64,000 nt of DNA. Origin: Nelumbo lutea. Taxonomy: Eukaryota > Streptophyta > Magnoliopsida > Proteales > Nelumbonaceae. Under the pieces are notes generated by a model. It saw nothing but the letters and a program-made list of their open reading frames with translations. It was not told the origin of the DNA and made no database searches. The DNA lies in assembly GCA_022828595.1 (NCBI GenBank), contig JAKGHH010000003.1, positions 15,128,934 through 15,192,933 on the forward strand. Reading direction: 5' to 3'. A program made the position numbers and the translations under genes. Shown here piece by piece: positions 31,516 to 43,325 of this stretch (position 1 is the first letter of the stretch; each line of letters starts with the position of its first letter).

Positions 31516-33253
31516 TAGTCTTGGCTTCCAATCTCGCCAAGACTATCTGGCTTCCAATCGTTTCTTTTTGTTTCTTCATCTTCTTTTCTCTTCCCTGTGG
31601 CAAAAACATGAACTTTATCCATCTTCTTCTTCTTTACTAAGCTGAAAGAGTTGTCTTGGCTTCCAATCAAGAAGCGTCCACTGCTTCTCCGCTGCCAAGA
31701 AGACTGTCGTGATGGCTGCAAAAAGCATGCTCCAATCAGGTAACTAAGCATTCCATTGAAGTTAGACCAACAGAGGTCACATTGATCTTAGGAGGAGCTT
31801 GGGCGTTCACCTTAACTTGCAAACCACCAGAGGAAGCAGATTTTGAATTGATCCCACGAGTATCCAAAGTTTCCGAACCTCCAAGCATCATTGATGTTTT
31901 CGTTAAATCCAGAGATGGAGACGCCGCGGGGAAGAACGCCGAGGTGGAGTTTCTCTTTCGTGTTTTTGATCACTGCTCGAGGTTTCTTTTAGGCGTTTGA
32001 TGATTTTCTTTCTGGTCAATTCTGGGAAGGGTGGGTTTTTTCATGTGATTTAGTTCACATGCTCTTGCTTGTAGTGTGAAGACCAGATTTTAATTTGATT
32101 TGCTTTGATGACTCTTTTGCTGTCACAGTTTTGTTTATTGTGAGTTGGTGCATATTTCTTGGTTGGGTTTTGTAGGGTTGTCTGGAGTTATTCATATTAG
32201 ATCTGGTCCAGTTCTTTGTGTCTTGTATCTCCTTAATTTTGTGTTTACTATGTTCTCCGCTTCGTCCCCACTTTTAGTCATAGCTTGCTTATGGGCTGAA
32301 CTCTTAATTTTTCTGTTGTTGTATTACTAGGTATGAGGTTCCTTTCATCCATTTTCCAAAATCAACCTTGTTGATGTGGTGTCGTGACTAGAAAGATTGA
32401 ATTTTTATTATGAATATTTTGCGAAAATATCTTTTTTTTTTTCAATTTATTGTGTGAATAGTAGTTTCTTTCTTTCCTCAACTCTTGCCCTAATAGATAA
32501 ATAAATAATTGGCAACCTTCTCTGGAGTTAAACAGAAAAGATCAGGTTACTGCATAGTGCTAACTGCTTTGAAGCGAAAATATCATTATCTGTAGTGTCA
32601 TTCAAGATTGGTTTTTATAATCTGTTCATGTATACATGCATATATCTTTTTTGAATATTTGGGAACTTTTGACAATGGATTTCTGTGGAGTGGGATTTCA
32701 TTTAACTTCTCTGGGTTTTGCTTATTTGTTATTCTCCAAGATCTGTACTCTTTCATTAGAGATTTCCTGTCTTTTCTATCATCCCTGTGAAGTGTTATAT
32801 TCATTTGGCTATAGTAGTTGTCTTAAGATAAGATGTCGATTTGAGTGTTTTGGCTACAGCAATTTGAATTGCATTTTGGGCTAGACTAGTTTGTTTTTCT
32901 GTTTTGAGATTTCACTTTTAGAAAGAACAGTTTTCCCCCTCTCCAGATGCTGTAGAGCATTAGTTATGCAATTTTAAATTCATTATTGGATTCACAATGT
33001 AATGTACAGCTGTGAGTATTTAAAAGAGGGTCCTCTACTTGTGGAGAGGATCATTATGAAGCACCAATTCCTATAGTTTAGGCCACCTAAAAGTGTTTAG
33101 TACCAAAAAAAAGCCACTTTAAATTTCACAATTTCGATGTTTTAGATGCTTGGGGATCAATTACAGGATCTTTATGCTTGGATTTTCTCTATTTTTTCTC
33201 TCTTCTTTTTTTATTATCTAAGTGTTTCAGTGTTTGTGCTTAGATGTACACAG
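31516..33253 (+). other. DNA between two broken genes, one unassigned ORF
   Basis: Duplicated words CTTGGCTTCCAATC (about 31521, 31545 and 31657) follow the receptor-kinase fragment. A plus frame at 31782-32003 (GAWAFTLTCKPPEEAD, PPSIIDVFVKSRDGD) has coding-like composition but I do not recognise it. 32004-33253 looks like intron or intergenic DNA (T-rich, with a TTTTTTTCAATTT tract). The expected first coding exon of the UDP-arabinopyranose mutase is not found here. Confidence 0.4.
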
Positions 33254-34304
33254 GTTGCTAAGGATCCATCTTGCAAACAGATCAATGCACTGGAGCAGCA
33301 CATAAAAAATCTTCTTTCCCCATCTACTCCTTTTTTCTTAAACACTCTGTATGATCCTTACCGAGAAGGCACAGACTTTGTCCATGAATACCCTTTCAGT
33401 CTACATGAGGGTGTACCAACTGCTGTTTCTCATGGCCTTTGGCTCAACATCCTAGACTATGATGCTCCCACCCAGCTTGTCAAGCCTCTTGAGCGGAGCA
33501 CAAGGGGTGGTGTGGTGGTCTTTTTTGTGGCAGAAGATCCTGATATGTACCCTAGCTCTTTCCATGTTTGGTGTTTGTTAACCATTTTCTTATCTTTATC
33601 AGGTATGTCGATGCGGTTCTGACCGTACCTAAGGGCACCCTGTTCCCTATGTGTGGTATGAATCTGGCATCCAACCGGGAAATTATTGGTCCTGCAATGT
33701 ACTTTGGACTCATGGGTGATGGTCAACCAATTGGGCGCTATGACTATGACGATATGTGGGCTGGCTGGTGCAGTAAGGTAAATCCATCTCTCAGTTCCTT
33801 CTTTTTCTTATGAGTTTTATTGTGATACTATGAAGCTAGATCTTTGTTCTTGTATGAATTGTCTGTTTCCCTGCCTAATTCGTTATGAATTTCTCATATT
33901 GCCTCAAAATGTGGCATAAATACAAAGAAAACTTTTGGCATAGAAAATTGTTGAAATTTTGTCCCTCTGGTTTGTGATTTTGTAGGTGATAGATATGTGA
34001 CCACTTGGGATGGGGTATCAAAACTGGTCTGCCCTACATCTGGCACAGCAAAGCAAGCAATCCATTCGTGAACCTTAAGAAGGAATACAAGGGTATTTAT
34101 TGGCAAGAAGAGCTGATCCCTTTCTTCCAGTCAGTATCCCTTCCAAAGGAATGCACCGCTGTTCAGATGTGTTACGTTGCTAGGCTTGGGGAAGTAGATC
34201 CCTACTTTGTCAAGCTAGCAGATGCCATGGTCACATGGATCGAAGCTTGGGATGAGCTCAATCCACCTGCAAAAGCTGCTCAGCTACCTAATGGCACTGC
34301 ATAG
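33254..34304 (+). pseudogene. UDP-arabinopyranose mutase / reversibly glycosylated polypeptide, 5'-truncated pseudogene
   Basis: Three exon-like blocks (33254-33504, 33603-33777, 33986-34304) read [93 protein letters not shown] and [16 protein letters not shown]. These are hallmark RGP/UAM segments; the enzyme interconverts UDP-arabinopyranose and UDP-arabinofuranose at the Golgi for cell-wall synthesis. Damage: the N-terminal third with the DDD substrate motif is missing. The two arginines in FVRGYPFSLR (Arg158 and Arg165 of the family) both read His. The first splice donor reads GG, with GT two bases later. GRYD carries an extra YD. A 4-base insertion after 33990 shifts exon 3 into a TGA. 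About seven residues are lost between CY and LGEVDPYF. It is not functional as an enzyme. Confidence 0.92.
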
Positions 34305-35345
34305 AGAATCTTGGTTAACGGTTACTACTCTTTAGCTTGATAGTTGCCTCACTGTTGTATTTTCCTATATTTCTCTAAGCTTTTCTAGATGAGAGCTTGG
34401 AGCATATATAATTTTTTGCAGATGGATGCATGTAATTTAATTTTTAGTTTAGAACAACAAAATATTGGTTTTGGTATTGAAATTAAAATTTTGCACCACT
34501 TGTTTGGTTGATAAATAAGACAATAACTAGGGCCTTGTCCTCCTCTCTTCAGTATTGCAGTTTCCTGTTTTCTGTAGGGTGGTCATTGCTCTGGTAAACT
34601 GGTAACGATGCAGAAACCTGTATCATTGTGATCCACTTGTTGGAGAGATTAACTTGGGAAGTTGAAAAAGGAAATGAGATTTCTAAAATCTATAAATAAG
34701 TTGTAGGGGGTATTCTCCCATGTGAATTGTAAGTTCCAAAAACAAATATCAAAACCTGGTTTGAAAACAAATTGATTTTTAAAACAAAATTAAAATTGTT
34801 TTTAAAACAAAATTAAAATTGTTTTTAAAACAAAATTACAGAAAACAAGTTACATGTGTTTTTGTTTTTAAAATTGAAGATAAAAACGTGTTGTTGAATT
34901 TCTGGTTTAGTATAATCTATATTCAAAATTTGTTTTTGTTAAACAAAGCCAACACAGTTGGTTCAAGAATGTGTCTTTTTTTGTTGATGTGTCAATTTCA
35001 AATACAAGTGGAAACAAAAGCATTCGTGTTGCAGAAAACCTCTTTAAAAAGCAAATTTTTAGGACAGTTGTCCTATGAATACCCCCAGCCTACCCTTGAA
35101 AATATTCAAAACAAATTTTTATGACAATTGCTAGAATATTTATCGGGTGCTTATTGATGATTGTGGCATTGTGCTCACAAAGCTGTGCCTGCTGCTGGAG
35201 TCTTTTTTTTTTTTTTTTTTATTTCGCTGATGTAGGTTCTAGTCCGAAAAAAAACAATTCACAAGGAGAAAGTTTGTACCATTTTCTTTGAACATCTGAT
35301 ACTCGAATACAAAATAAGAATGCTTGTTTTGCTGGATGTGTTAGG
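34305..35345. other. 3' flank of the UAM pseudogene, no gene
   Basis: 34305-34450 resembles a retained 3' UTR. A 23-bp unit (AAAATTGTTTTTAAAACAAAATT) is tandemly repeated about three times at 34771-34838. A poly-T run lies at about 35203-35220. A plus frame 34819-35124 has no recognisable feature. Confidence 0.55.
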
Positions 35346-35480
35346 GGTGGCAAATGGGTTGGGTTGGGTTGGGTTTGGGTTGAGTACCAACCCACTCAAG
35401 TTGACCCACTAACCCATTTGCCATTTAGGGTCACAACGCACTTTGACCCTGACCCACCACAATTCATGCCCCATTTGACC
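35346..35480. mobile_element. Partial hAT-like element end
   Basis: The stretch begins TAGGGGTGGCAAATGGG-TTGGGTTGGG and contains the inverse CCCATTTGCCATTTAGGGTC. This type of terminus and GGGTTGGG-rich shoulder is common in plant hAT-like nonautonomous elements. A matching far end and target duplication were not found, so it may be truncated. Confidence 0.35.
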
Positions 35481-35995
35481 CTTTAATTCAATTATGACTT
35501 TCTTTTTTTATACATTTTTTATATTCTAATTACATAAAAACATACTATTATATATTTCAATTATAAAAACAATACAAAACATTTTTTTTTTTTCAAAATA
35601 AAGATAAAGATGCATAAAAACACATTAAATGGAGAAAAATATATTCCTTGTAAAAAATCAGAAATTGTAGAAAAAATAAAAAATAATAAAAAATTAAATA
35701 ACAACATAAAATAAAAATGGTTAAAATAGAAAGTACAAAAAAAATGCAGGAAAATGCCAAATTATAAGTGGTTATTAAATCATTTACTGATTTTAATTTG
35801 TAGATTAATCTATAATTAACAGATAATTCTATATTTTATATCATCATCGTCATTTAAGCCTTATCCGAATTATACACACAGAGCCTGATACAAACCTAAC
35901 TTTTGGCACATAGAATATCCTAATGAAATCAAGTCATAAATATTTATTTTTACAAGATGTTTTATAAAATATGCAACCTTTGAAGAAGCTAACAG

Positions 35996-36450
35996 TAGGG
36001 GTGCTCACAGTTCGGTGTACCTAATTTTGAAACTGAACCGTTATGACTGGTTTTCAGAAAATTGGTAATTGAAATTGATCGATTAACCAAATGATCGGTT
36101 CGGTTCATCGGTTTTTTGGTTTTTTAAAATTTATAATATATACTGTAAAAGAAAATATAAATATATTATAAAAAACTAGAAATATATATAATACTGTATT
36201 TTAAATAATATATTATATATAATAAATATGCATTTATATAATGTATGCTTATTAATTTATAATATAGAAAATAAAAAAAAATATATAAAAATATATGTAT
36301 ATTGGTTGATTTGATTACTGTCGGTTTTATATATTGATTAACCAAAACCGAGCTGGTACATTTGGTTTTTTAAAAATAATGAACCAAAATCGAACCAACC
36401 GATTTGATTGACCAAATTTTCGATTTCATTGGTTTTTCTTGCTCACCCTA
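35996..36450. mobile_element. hAT-like nonautonomous element with 8-bp target duplication
   Basis: The element starts TAGGGGTGCTCACAG and ends TTGCTCACCCTA, imperfect inverted termini. It is flanked by GCTAACAG (35988-35995) and GCTAATAG (36451-36458), 7 of 8 identical. Shoulders carry GAACCG/CGGTTCGGTT words and the core is AT-only. 455 bp, no coding frame. Confidence 0.75.
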
Positions 36451-36458
36451 GCTAATAG

Positions 36459-39400
36459 GGCCATTAGAACCTTGCATAATCAGTATACTTTGCGTGGGGT
36501 GAGTGAGTTGTATTGCTATGATGTGCCTTAGCAATTTGCAAACTAGAAATTTATTGTTTGATCTATTCATGTTTTACATTTCAAGGGATTGGGTCCTATT
36601 CAAGTCAGATATGTTGGTGCGAACATTATTTTTGCAATAGAAGAAATTAGTTAATTTTATAATCACATATATTATTATTTTTTTCTTTTTTTACTCTCCC
36701 AATTATTCTGTGTTTCTCACCCATGCTAAGCATGGGCGCCCCTCACTAGTTTTATTTATTTCTCTAAAAGTTAAAAGAGAGTGGAAGTCTGTGATTAGGA
36801 CTTGGAACAATCAAACAAAGTATTAATATGTTTAACCTTCCTTTTGAGATGTTTGAATCTTGGATCCTTTCTACCTATAATTTACCACTTGGAGATAAAA
36901 ACTATAACTCATTAAAACTAATGCCTAGCTACCTATTCTTTTCACAGATAAGTCTTTTTTGTTAACCTTAAATAACGTTAACATCAATAGCTAGAAATAT
37001 ACACACACAGATAACGTTTTGGTGCTAGATCTACCAATTATTGCCTATTTGTAAGAAAGCAAAGAAATGCGTTTAGTTTTGAGAAAAATAATGTATCTAC
37101 TCATAGGATTATTTGTCATCTAGTGCAGTTCTCACACACAATCAACATTGGAATGTGTATGTAGATATACTAACATTTTAGGGGATCAGTGAGTAATAAA
37201 AGCTGAGAAAAAGGTGTGTTTCATGTACCAAAGGCTGCATTCCTTAGCAGTTCAGTGCTGAGAGGCAGGGTTGTTGACACTGATGGTTATTCAGGACATA
37301 CAGTGGTAAAATATTGAAAACTCCACCCATAGTGATGTAGTAATGGGAAAATTGAGAGCTAGGAACAGTTTGTAGTATAGCATCACCAGGTTCTGTTCAG
37401 GCAGTAACTCTGAAAATAATTATCTTGAGGTAGGAACAAGCCAGTTTTGCCTAGAGAAGCCTTAACAGGATGAAATTCTAAATGCAATTTCAATTTTAGG
37501 AGTAGGAGTTTTACAACTAATAGGAGATTCTTCGTTATAGCAGGATTTGTAACATATCATGAAGTGGAAGAGTAGCAGTGGGAGTGATCAATTTGGAGGA
37601 ACCAATGTGATAGATTTCGAAAATGAAAACCAAAATTTGATTAGGGCCATTACTTCCTATAAAAAAAAAAGGTCTCCTGTTATACGACTAATAATACCCG
37701 AATCAGTGTTTCAACTTTTGATTTTTTCGGAAGAGGTGAAGCGTCAAATCTTTATTTTATTTTTTTTCATTTTAATGAAATCATTCTCTTTACTATCAAT
37801 GAAAAACAGAGAAAATTGAAGCAGAAAATATTGCTAGCACTTGGGGAAGCAAGTTAATCCTTGTAGTCAAGCCACTGGGTAGCAGTTCAAGGTTGTGTAG
37901 CAAGTAGATTAGAGGATATGCTGTGGCTGCTGAGTAATGTATAATTTCTAATTGTCTAGTAATGGTGGTGGATATGCTGCTAGATCAGTTTATCTTTTAG
38001 CCACCTACTTGCTAGATCTACCACTTGGATTTTCACTAAGGATTATGCTTGATATGAGACTTGAATGAGTCTGATCCCCAAGTCAGGTTGAGGCCTCAAC
38101 CAACCTTACCCAGCATTAGAATGAGAATATCTTTTGCATAATTTATTTACTTATTTATTTATCTATCTCTTCATGTAAAATTGTCAACAACACGATGAGA
38201 GTGCAGCATTGAGAACCAAGATTCTGGCCCTATTACAAAGTTTGAAAGCAGGGTACTCGTTGTCTCTAGGGTGACCAGAGGTGGAAGGTGATGGTGATCA
38301 AGTGGTGAGGCTTCATTAAAAAGGGCATTGGACACTAAGACCCCATACAAGAGGTGAAATGACTATGAAGCGCAACGAACAGCTCATTTTGATGCCAACA
38401 ATTATACAGATAGTCTTGTTAGAGTTGATAGATGGCTTTGTATTGTGGTTTTGTGTGGATGTCAGGTGCCTCAACCAAAATTAAAGCTTGGCATTCTGTT
38501 TGGTGACCTTGAAGATGCAGTGTCTTTTACCATGATTAGACATATGAGCAAGACTGTCACCTCTTTGGCTAAAATTGAGAACCCTATAAAAAAGCAAAAC
38601 GGCTAATATTACAAATCATCGACTCTCAATCAAACCACTTATTTTCCTCCAACTTTTCAATTATTACTGCGGGGATCTTCTGGCCATTAAATCTCTCCAC
38701 ACTCACTGAAGATACTGAAGATGTCTTAAGTTCAGTTAAAAAACATAAGCTCAGTGGATAGTGGATACGTTTTCTTGTAGTTATCAATGACAGAGTATAT
38801 TGAGTTTTGACCATTTTAAGGCTCGAGGTAATTGCAGATTGCCGGGCCGTTCTTCCTGTGCATGGCCACTATCTCTGTCCAATTTGGAATCCTCAAATAC
38901 ATATACAGGTAAGTCATCTAATGTCCTAAATCCTCTTTTGACAATGCAAAGGAACCCAAAAAGCCAACACAACACTGCAAAAATTTTCTCAGTTGTGCAG
39001 TTTTTAGTTGCAAAGATGAGGAAAATCCTGGCATTTGAGGGTATAACCAAGTACTTTCTTTACACCAACCTGTATGGTCAAACGAGGAACTTATGAACCC
39101 TATCTCTTTGGCATTCCAACACCATTCCTTGAAATAGGTTGAGAATCTAGAATTCACAGAAGTCATTTTTGCTCTTGCATATAAGCTACCAGGGATTATG
39201 TTGAATACATGGATGGGTTATAGTTGCACAGAAGAATAGGCTTCAGCAGTTGTAACTTTGTTGAAGAATATTATTAGCAAAAAAAAAAAAAAATCCTATT
39301 TATGTTGGGCATCTGGAGGATATATAATGGCACTAATCTTCCATCAAAATCCAGACTCATGGCTACATTTGGTTGACTTGATGATTACTTTTGATAAACA

Positions 39401-39639
39401 AATCATTCTCTGGTTACACATTCAGGAATCCTTCTTTCAATAGGGAATATGAAAGCTTGCATGGATCTTTTTCATGTCTGTCTTCAGCATTGACCTTGAA
39501 TAGCTTGACTTATGGGCAGAGATAGAGCTATGTGAAACACCTGATAAGTTGAAACCAGAGATGGAGGATGAGAGGTGGACAATGAAAGATTAGGGAGCAA
39601 TTCTGTCAAGATATAAAAAGTCCAGCCTAGTGCATGAAT
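36459..39639. other. Intergenic stretch, no gene recognised
   Basis: AT-rich DNA with moderately complex stretches at 37200-37480, 38220-38600 and 38800-39170. Several short frames exist on both strands (for example 38784-39050 minus and 38800-39096 plus), but none shows a motif or family I recognise. A decayed retroelement body upstream of the SINE and LINE pieces is possible. Confidence 0.5.
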
Positions 39640-39755
39640 CTCCTACCAATGTGGGTATGGGGAGGGACAGATGTATGCTAGCCTTACTACTGTAGATACA
39701 CAGAGGCCGTTTCCAAGATTTGAACCCTGGTCACTCAGGTCACAATGCGCTGCCA
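39640..39755 (-). mobile_element. Degenerate Au-like SINE remnant
   Basis: On the minus strand: GTGACCTGAGTGACCAGGGT, then TTCAAATCTTGGAAACGGCC, then CTCTGTGTATCTACAG and TAAGGCTAGC. The order matches the tRNA-related head of plant Au SINEs as I recall it (GTCACGGGTTCGAG...GGAAACAGCCTCTTGCAG...TAAGGCTGCG). GGTTCAAATCT would be the pol III B box. The tail is not resolved. Confidence 0.6.
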
Positions 39756-39989
39756 GGATTTGAAGATTAAAGTTCTCCTGCAGTTAGAACTGTTGTCATC
39801 CAGATTTAGTGGCCATGGTGGGCATTGTCCACCATTACCAAAACACTTAGTTGACAACAAGGTTTATCCAATTAGTAGGATCACCTATCATATGGGAGTT
39901 TTTTTTTTATGTTATACTTCATAGATGCTAAGAAGCAGACGACAATGCCATAATCAAATATAAATGTTGGAAGGGTTAAAAAGTGCTCA

Positions 39990-40331
39990 AGAGTTAAATA
40001 TCAGAAAATTGATGTGGAAGGTGACTCTAAGTTGGCTATAAATTGGTTGATGAAGGATACTTCTAGCCTGTGGAAGTTTCTGAATGAGAAAAAGAAAGTT
40101 AGACATCTCACCCAAAATATGGAAGTCAAGTTTCAATGGATAAAGAGGTGCGCCAACTCCTTGGCAGATTCGTTGGCCAAACAAGAGGTGGGAAGAGTTA
40201 ATTTCTTCTGGGCAACATTGTAATCTGAATTGCTTTCTTGGGAGGGTTAAGAATTTTTACCCCTCCTTTTGTACCTTTTCTATTATTATCTTTTAATAAA
40301 AGTCTCTGTTATTTATCAAAAAAAAAAATGT
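39990..40331 (+). mobile_element. 3' end of a LINE (RNase H-like tail plus poly-A)
   Basis: An open stretch at 40010-40200 reads VEGDSKLAINWLMKD, then FQWIKRCANSLADSLAKQEV. This is the C-terminal half of the RNase H-like (RVT_3) domain found at the end of plant LINE ORF2 proteins: the EGDSK box with its Asp, and a final N-x-x-AD-x-LAK. A T-rich trailer with AATAAAA-like signal and an A-run at 40318-40328 follows, as at a retrotransposed 3' end. The reverse transcriptase is not present: 5' truncated. Confidence 0.75.
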
Positions 40332-41481
40332 TTCCATAAATGCAGTTCAGTAATGTGCAATAGGACTTGGAGTTTATTTTTGTGGTTCAATTGCAGGGCC
40401 GAGTGAACTTTGGATGGTACTTTCAAGGAGAAAATCAAAAGTTTGAAGGAGTTCAGATTAGAATGGGTTGAAAATATATCAAGCAGTTACCAGTTATAGA
40501 GGATTCGATGTTCAATGCAGAGATTATGTCAAGAATAGGAAGCAGTGGCTGAAGGGGGATAAAGTTGGACATTGTCCAAGTGTTTTGTGTGACGTCTGGA
40601 TTATCTGCAACTGCAGGGAAAACTTTCAAAGCTGCATGAAGGTTTGAGTGAGATTGATTTTATTGGTCTATGGTGAAACCTGATTGCTAGGATAGACTGG
40701 TTGGTTTTTCAATGGTCTTTTCATGAGCATGTGAAATTTGCTGATAAAAAAAGGGAGCAATGTGAAATTTATGATGGGTGTGGGGACGTTGAGTGATACA
40801 GAAATGGTTTGGAGGTATTATTTGGAGTTTTGGAGCTTGATAGTTGAGGCCTAAATGATTTTTCCCAAGGGCCTGTGGGGTTTGGGGCTGTTGAGGATGG
40901 GGAAGAAACAGTTGGAGGTTATGGAGGAAAGAAAGGATAAATGGTTGAAGGAGAATGGGTTAAGGCATTTAAGTGGAACAGAGGCAAAGAAGATTGCAAA
41001 GAATAGGATGTTCACGATTTGAAGATTCTTCATGGATTTCCTTCTTATTTTCTTCTCCATTTTGTTTATTTTTTCTTTAAGGGTTAATTACTTGGTACTC
41101 CTGAACTATCTTACAATTACTTCAAGTATCCCTAATATTGTAAAACCTACATAAAGTACCCTTGAACTTTTGGAAATATGGCACATACTACCCTTCTGTT
41201 GTCACTCACAATCCATTTAGATGTGGCATGACGTGATATGTTCAATCTTTTTAAAACCCAGTTTTACCCATAAACTTTCGGAGGCTTGTTACAAAAAGAG
41301 GATGTGCAAACAAGTAAACGAAAAGGTTAGGCTTTTTGTTATTTTAAAGCTTGCCCAAAATTTAGAAAACAAAAAAGAAAAAAGAAATCAGGATTCTCGA
41401 TCGAGAGAAATGAATTGGTAAATGATCTGCAGTGGTTTCAGATGTAGCAGACATGTCAAAAGGAGGAAGAGGAGGCCTCTA
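40332..41481. other. Intergenic stretch, no gene recognised
   Basis: 40380-41060 is moderately GC and might be a decayed coding region, but has frequent stops on all frames. 41085-41220 (GGTTAATTACTTGGTACTCC, GAACTTTTGGAAATATGGCAC) resembles an arm of a GGGTAAATTAC-type MITE; a possible matching right arm lies near 42645-42675. Confidence 0.45.
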
Positions 41482-41603
41482 AGGTTATGTTTGGTTTGAA
41501 AGAAAAAGTAGGAAAAGGTAGGGAAACCTATACAAGGTTTGTAAAAGGTTTCCCTACATTTCTCTTCCTTTCCCTACTTTTTCCTTCAATCCAAACACAA
41601 CCT
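41482..41603. mobile_element. Foldback MITE, 122 bp
   Basis: AGGTTATGTTTGGTTTGAAAG-AAAAAGTAGG on the left and CCTACTTTTTCCTTCAATCC-AAACACAACCT on the right are near-perfect reverse complements. The whole element is essentially one hairpin. No coding capacity; the target duplication is unclear. Confidence 0.8.
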
Positions 41604-42681
41604 TTTTTTTCTGGTGACATTCCAAACACAATCTAAGTGTCCTCAAGAAGAGTACTCCGGTAATTCAGTTTAATTCTACCTTTTGCAGCTCCTCAAGTTC
41701 ATTTTCTTCTCTCTCTATACCTTGTGCTCTTCAAAGCTTTTTTAGGATCCAGGTTCCCCAGCCTTTTTAATTTCCTCTTCTCAGCCGTAGATAAGGTGCT
41801 CAAAAAAATTCAGATATGAAATTTCCTCGTTTGGACACAGAAAAATAAGTAATTTCCAAAAAACACATGCTCTCTCTCTCTACTTGTAATCGAGGGATTG
41901 GGCCATACGATCATGTAACCAAAAAAAACTTTTGCTGTCATAAAATTGAGAGGAAGAAAAAAAAAAATCATAATAAAATTGTGAAAAGAAAAGAAAAGTT
42001 AAAAAAGTGAGAAACCTCCCCTTCAGAAACCTTACTTTTTCGCCAAAATCAACATCAAATCTCTTGTTTTTCTACCCAATCTCGTCTCTCTTACCAGTCC
42101 CAAGCTATGAGTTCTGCTTCACAACCTGAACCCAAACTGGGTCCCATGGAAACCTTTCAAGTAACCGGGACTAGGCTCCAATGAAATCGATTGTATTGCT
42201 AATGAAATATTTCAGAGATACTCTTCTCCAAAGTTGCAGAGAAGCAGTTTTGGGGTTTCCATTGTTTGGTTTATGAATCATTTGAAGATACTAGACAATG
42301 AGGGCCTGTATTGAGCTCGGGCTTCCTCAGAGGCTGATTTGCCCTATATTGCATTGATCCTTGGCTCTCCATAACAACCATTTTAGAAATCCCATATTTT
42401 TTTCTTGGTGAAAAAGAAATCGATGGGGTCTAACCTCTCTATTTACTTGTTCACTCATGTATCTTCATATTCCCATGTATTTACGATATGTTTCACTCTA
42501 ATCGGAAGTGAAGGACAAGATTGGGTTTGGTTTGCAATTTGGGTTCTGTTTTGGTATATTTTAAATACTTGAAGAATTGTTTAGGATAAAATAATCTTTT
42601 TATCTAATTTAATGGCAATACGTAATGGCACTTGAATTTCCCAAAATTTAGGGGTACTTTAAGTAACTAGTAAGTGTGTAC
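41604..42681. other. Intergenic stretch, no gene recognised
   Basis: No supportable gene. A second fragment of the hairpin family terminus (CCAAACACAATCTAAG) occurs at about 41621-41637, suggesting an older nested copy. Confidence 0.5.
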
Positions 42682-42755
42682 GGGTTTTTGCATGTGGCAA
42701 TTTTTTTATGATAATGATGGGTTTTTGCATGTGGCAATTTTTTTATGATAATGAT
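42682..42755. repeat. 37-bp tandem duplication
   Basis: GGGTTTTTGCATGTGGCAAT followed by TTTTTTATGATAATGAT occurs twice, at 42682 and 42719, with no visible difference. Confidence 0.95.
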
Positions 42756-43184
42756 GATGATAATACTAACTAGTAGAGATGTATTCAAATGTTTTTACAA
42801 TTTTTTTTTTTTGTATTTTATACTTTTGTGCATTTCCATCTTTTTAAAATTTTTATTGTTATTTAATTATGACATCAAGGGTTGATACATTTGACCCAAA
42901 ATGTTGAATTGTTGACTTTCCACTAAACAAGGAAACAACTCCTTTTTGGGATGTTTTAAATTTTTATTTTATTTCTATCATCAATAAAAACAATTGTTCT
43001 TTGTACATTTATTTTCATTTAATATGGTTAATTAATATATAATTTAATGAAAGAATAAGAGTTAATAAACCTAAATATAAGGCTTAATGAGAGGGAATTG
43101 AATGAGAAGTGTAGTTCAAATTACATAGTCTTCACAATTAAAGAGGGGCCAAAGTAAAAAAAAATAAGGGTATTACCAAAAAGA

Positions 43185-43325
43185 GGGAAATCTTGTAGAT
43201 GCCTTTGGAACTCCCTAAATAACATAGACATAGATATAAATATAGATCAACTCTTTCTTTAATTATTCATCCAAGAACCGGCAGCAGCATAATAGGGAAA
43301 TCTTGTAGATGCCTTTGGAACTCCC
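43185..43325. repeat. 33-bp direct repeats 107 bp apart
   Basis: GGGAAATCTTGTAGATGCCT followed by TTGGAACTCCC occurs at about 43186 and 43293. The spacer (about 75 bp) holds unrelated AT-rich text. It may be a segmental duplication or flanks of a lost insertion. Confidence 0.85.

Noticed and set aside
30971..31645. 224-codon plus frame
   Set aside because: It runs through a pyrimidine-rich leader and a (CT)n tract, then crosses the receptor-kinase fragment in mixed frames. The real homology switches frame within it.
31344..31751. Minus-strand 135-codon frame
   Set aside because: It is the antisense shadow of the BIR1-like fragment, which is supported by sequence similarity on the plus strand.
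38784..39166. Overlapping plus and minus frames near 39 kb
   Set aside because: No recognisable protein, frames overlap on opposite strands, and no splice or promoter context.
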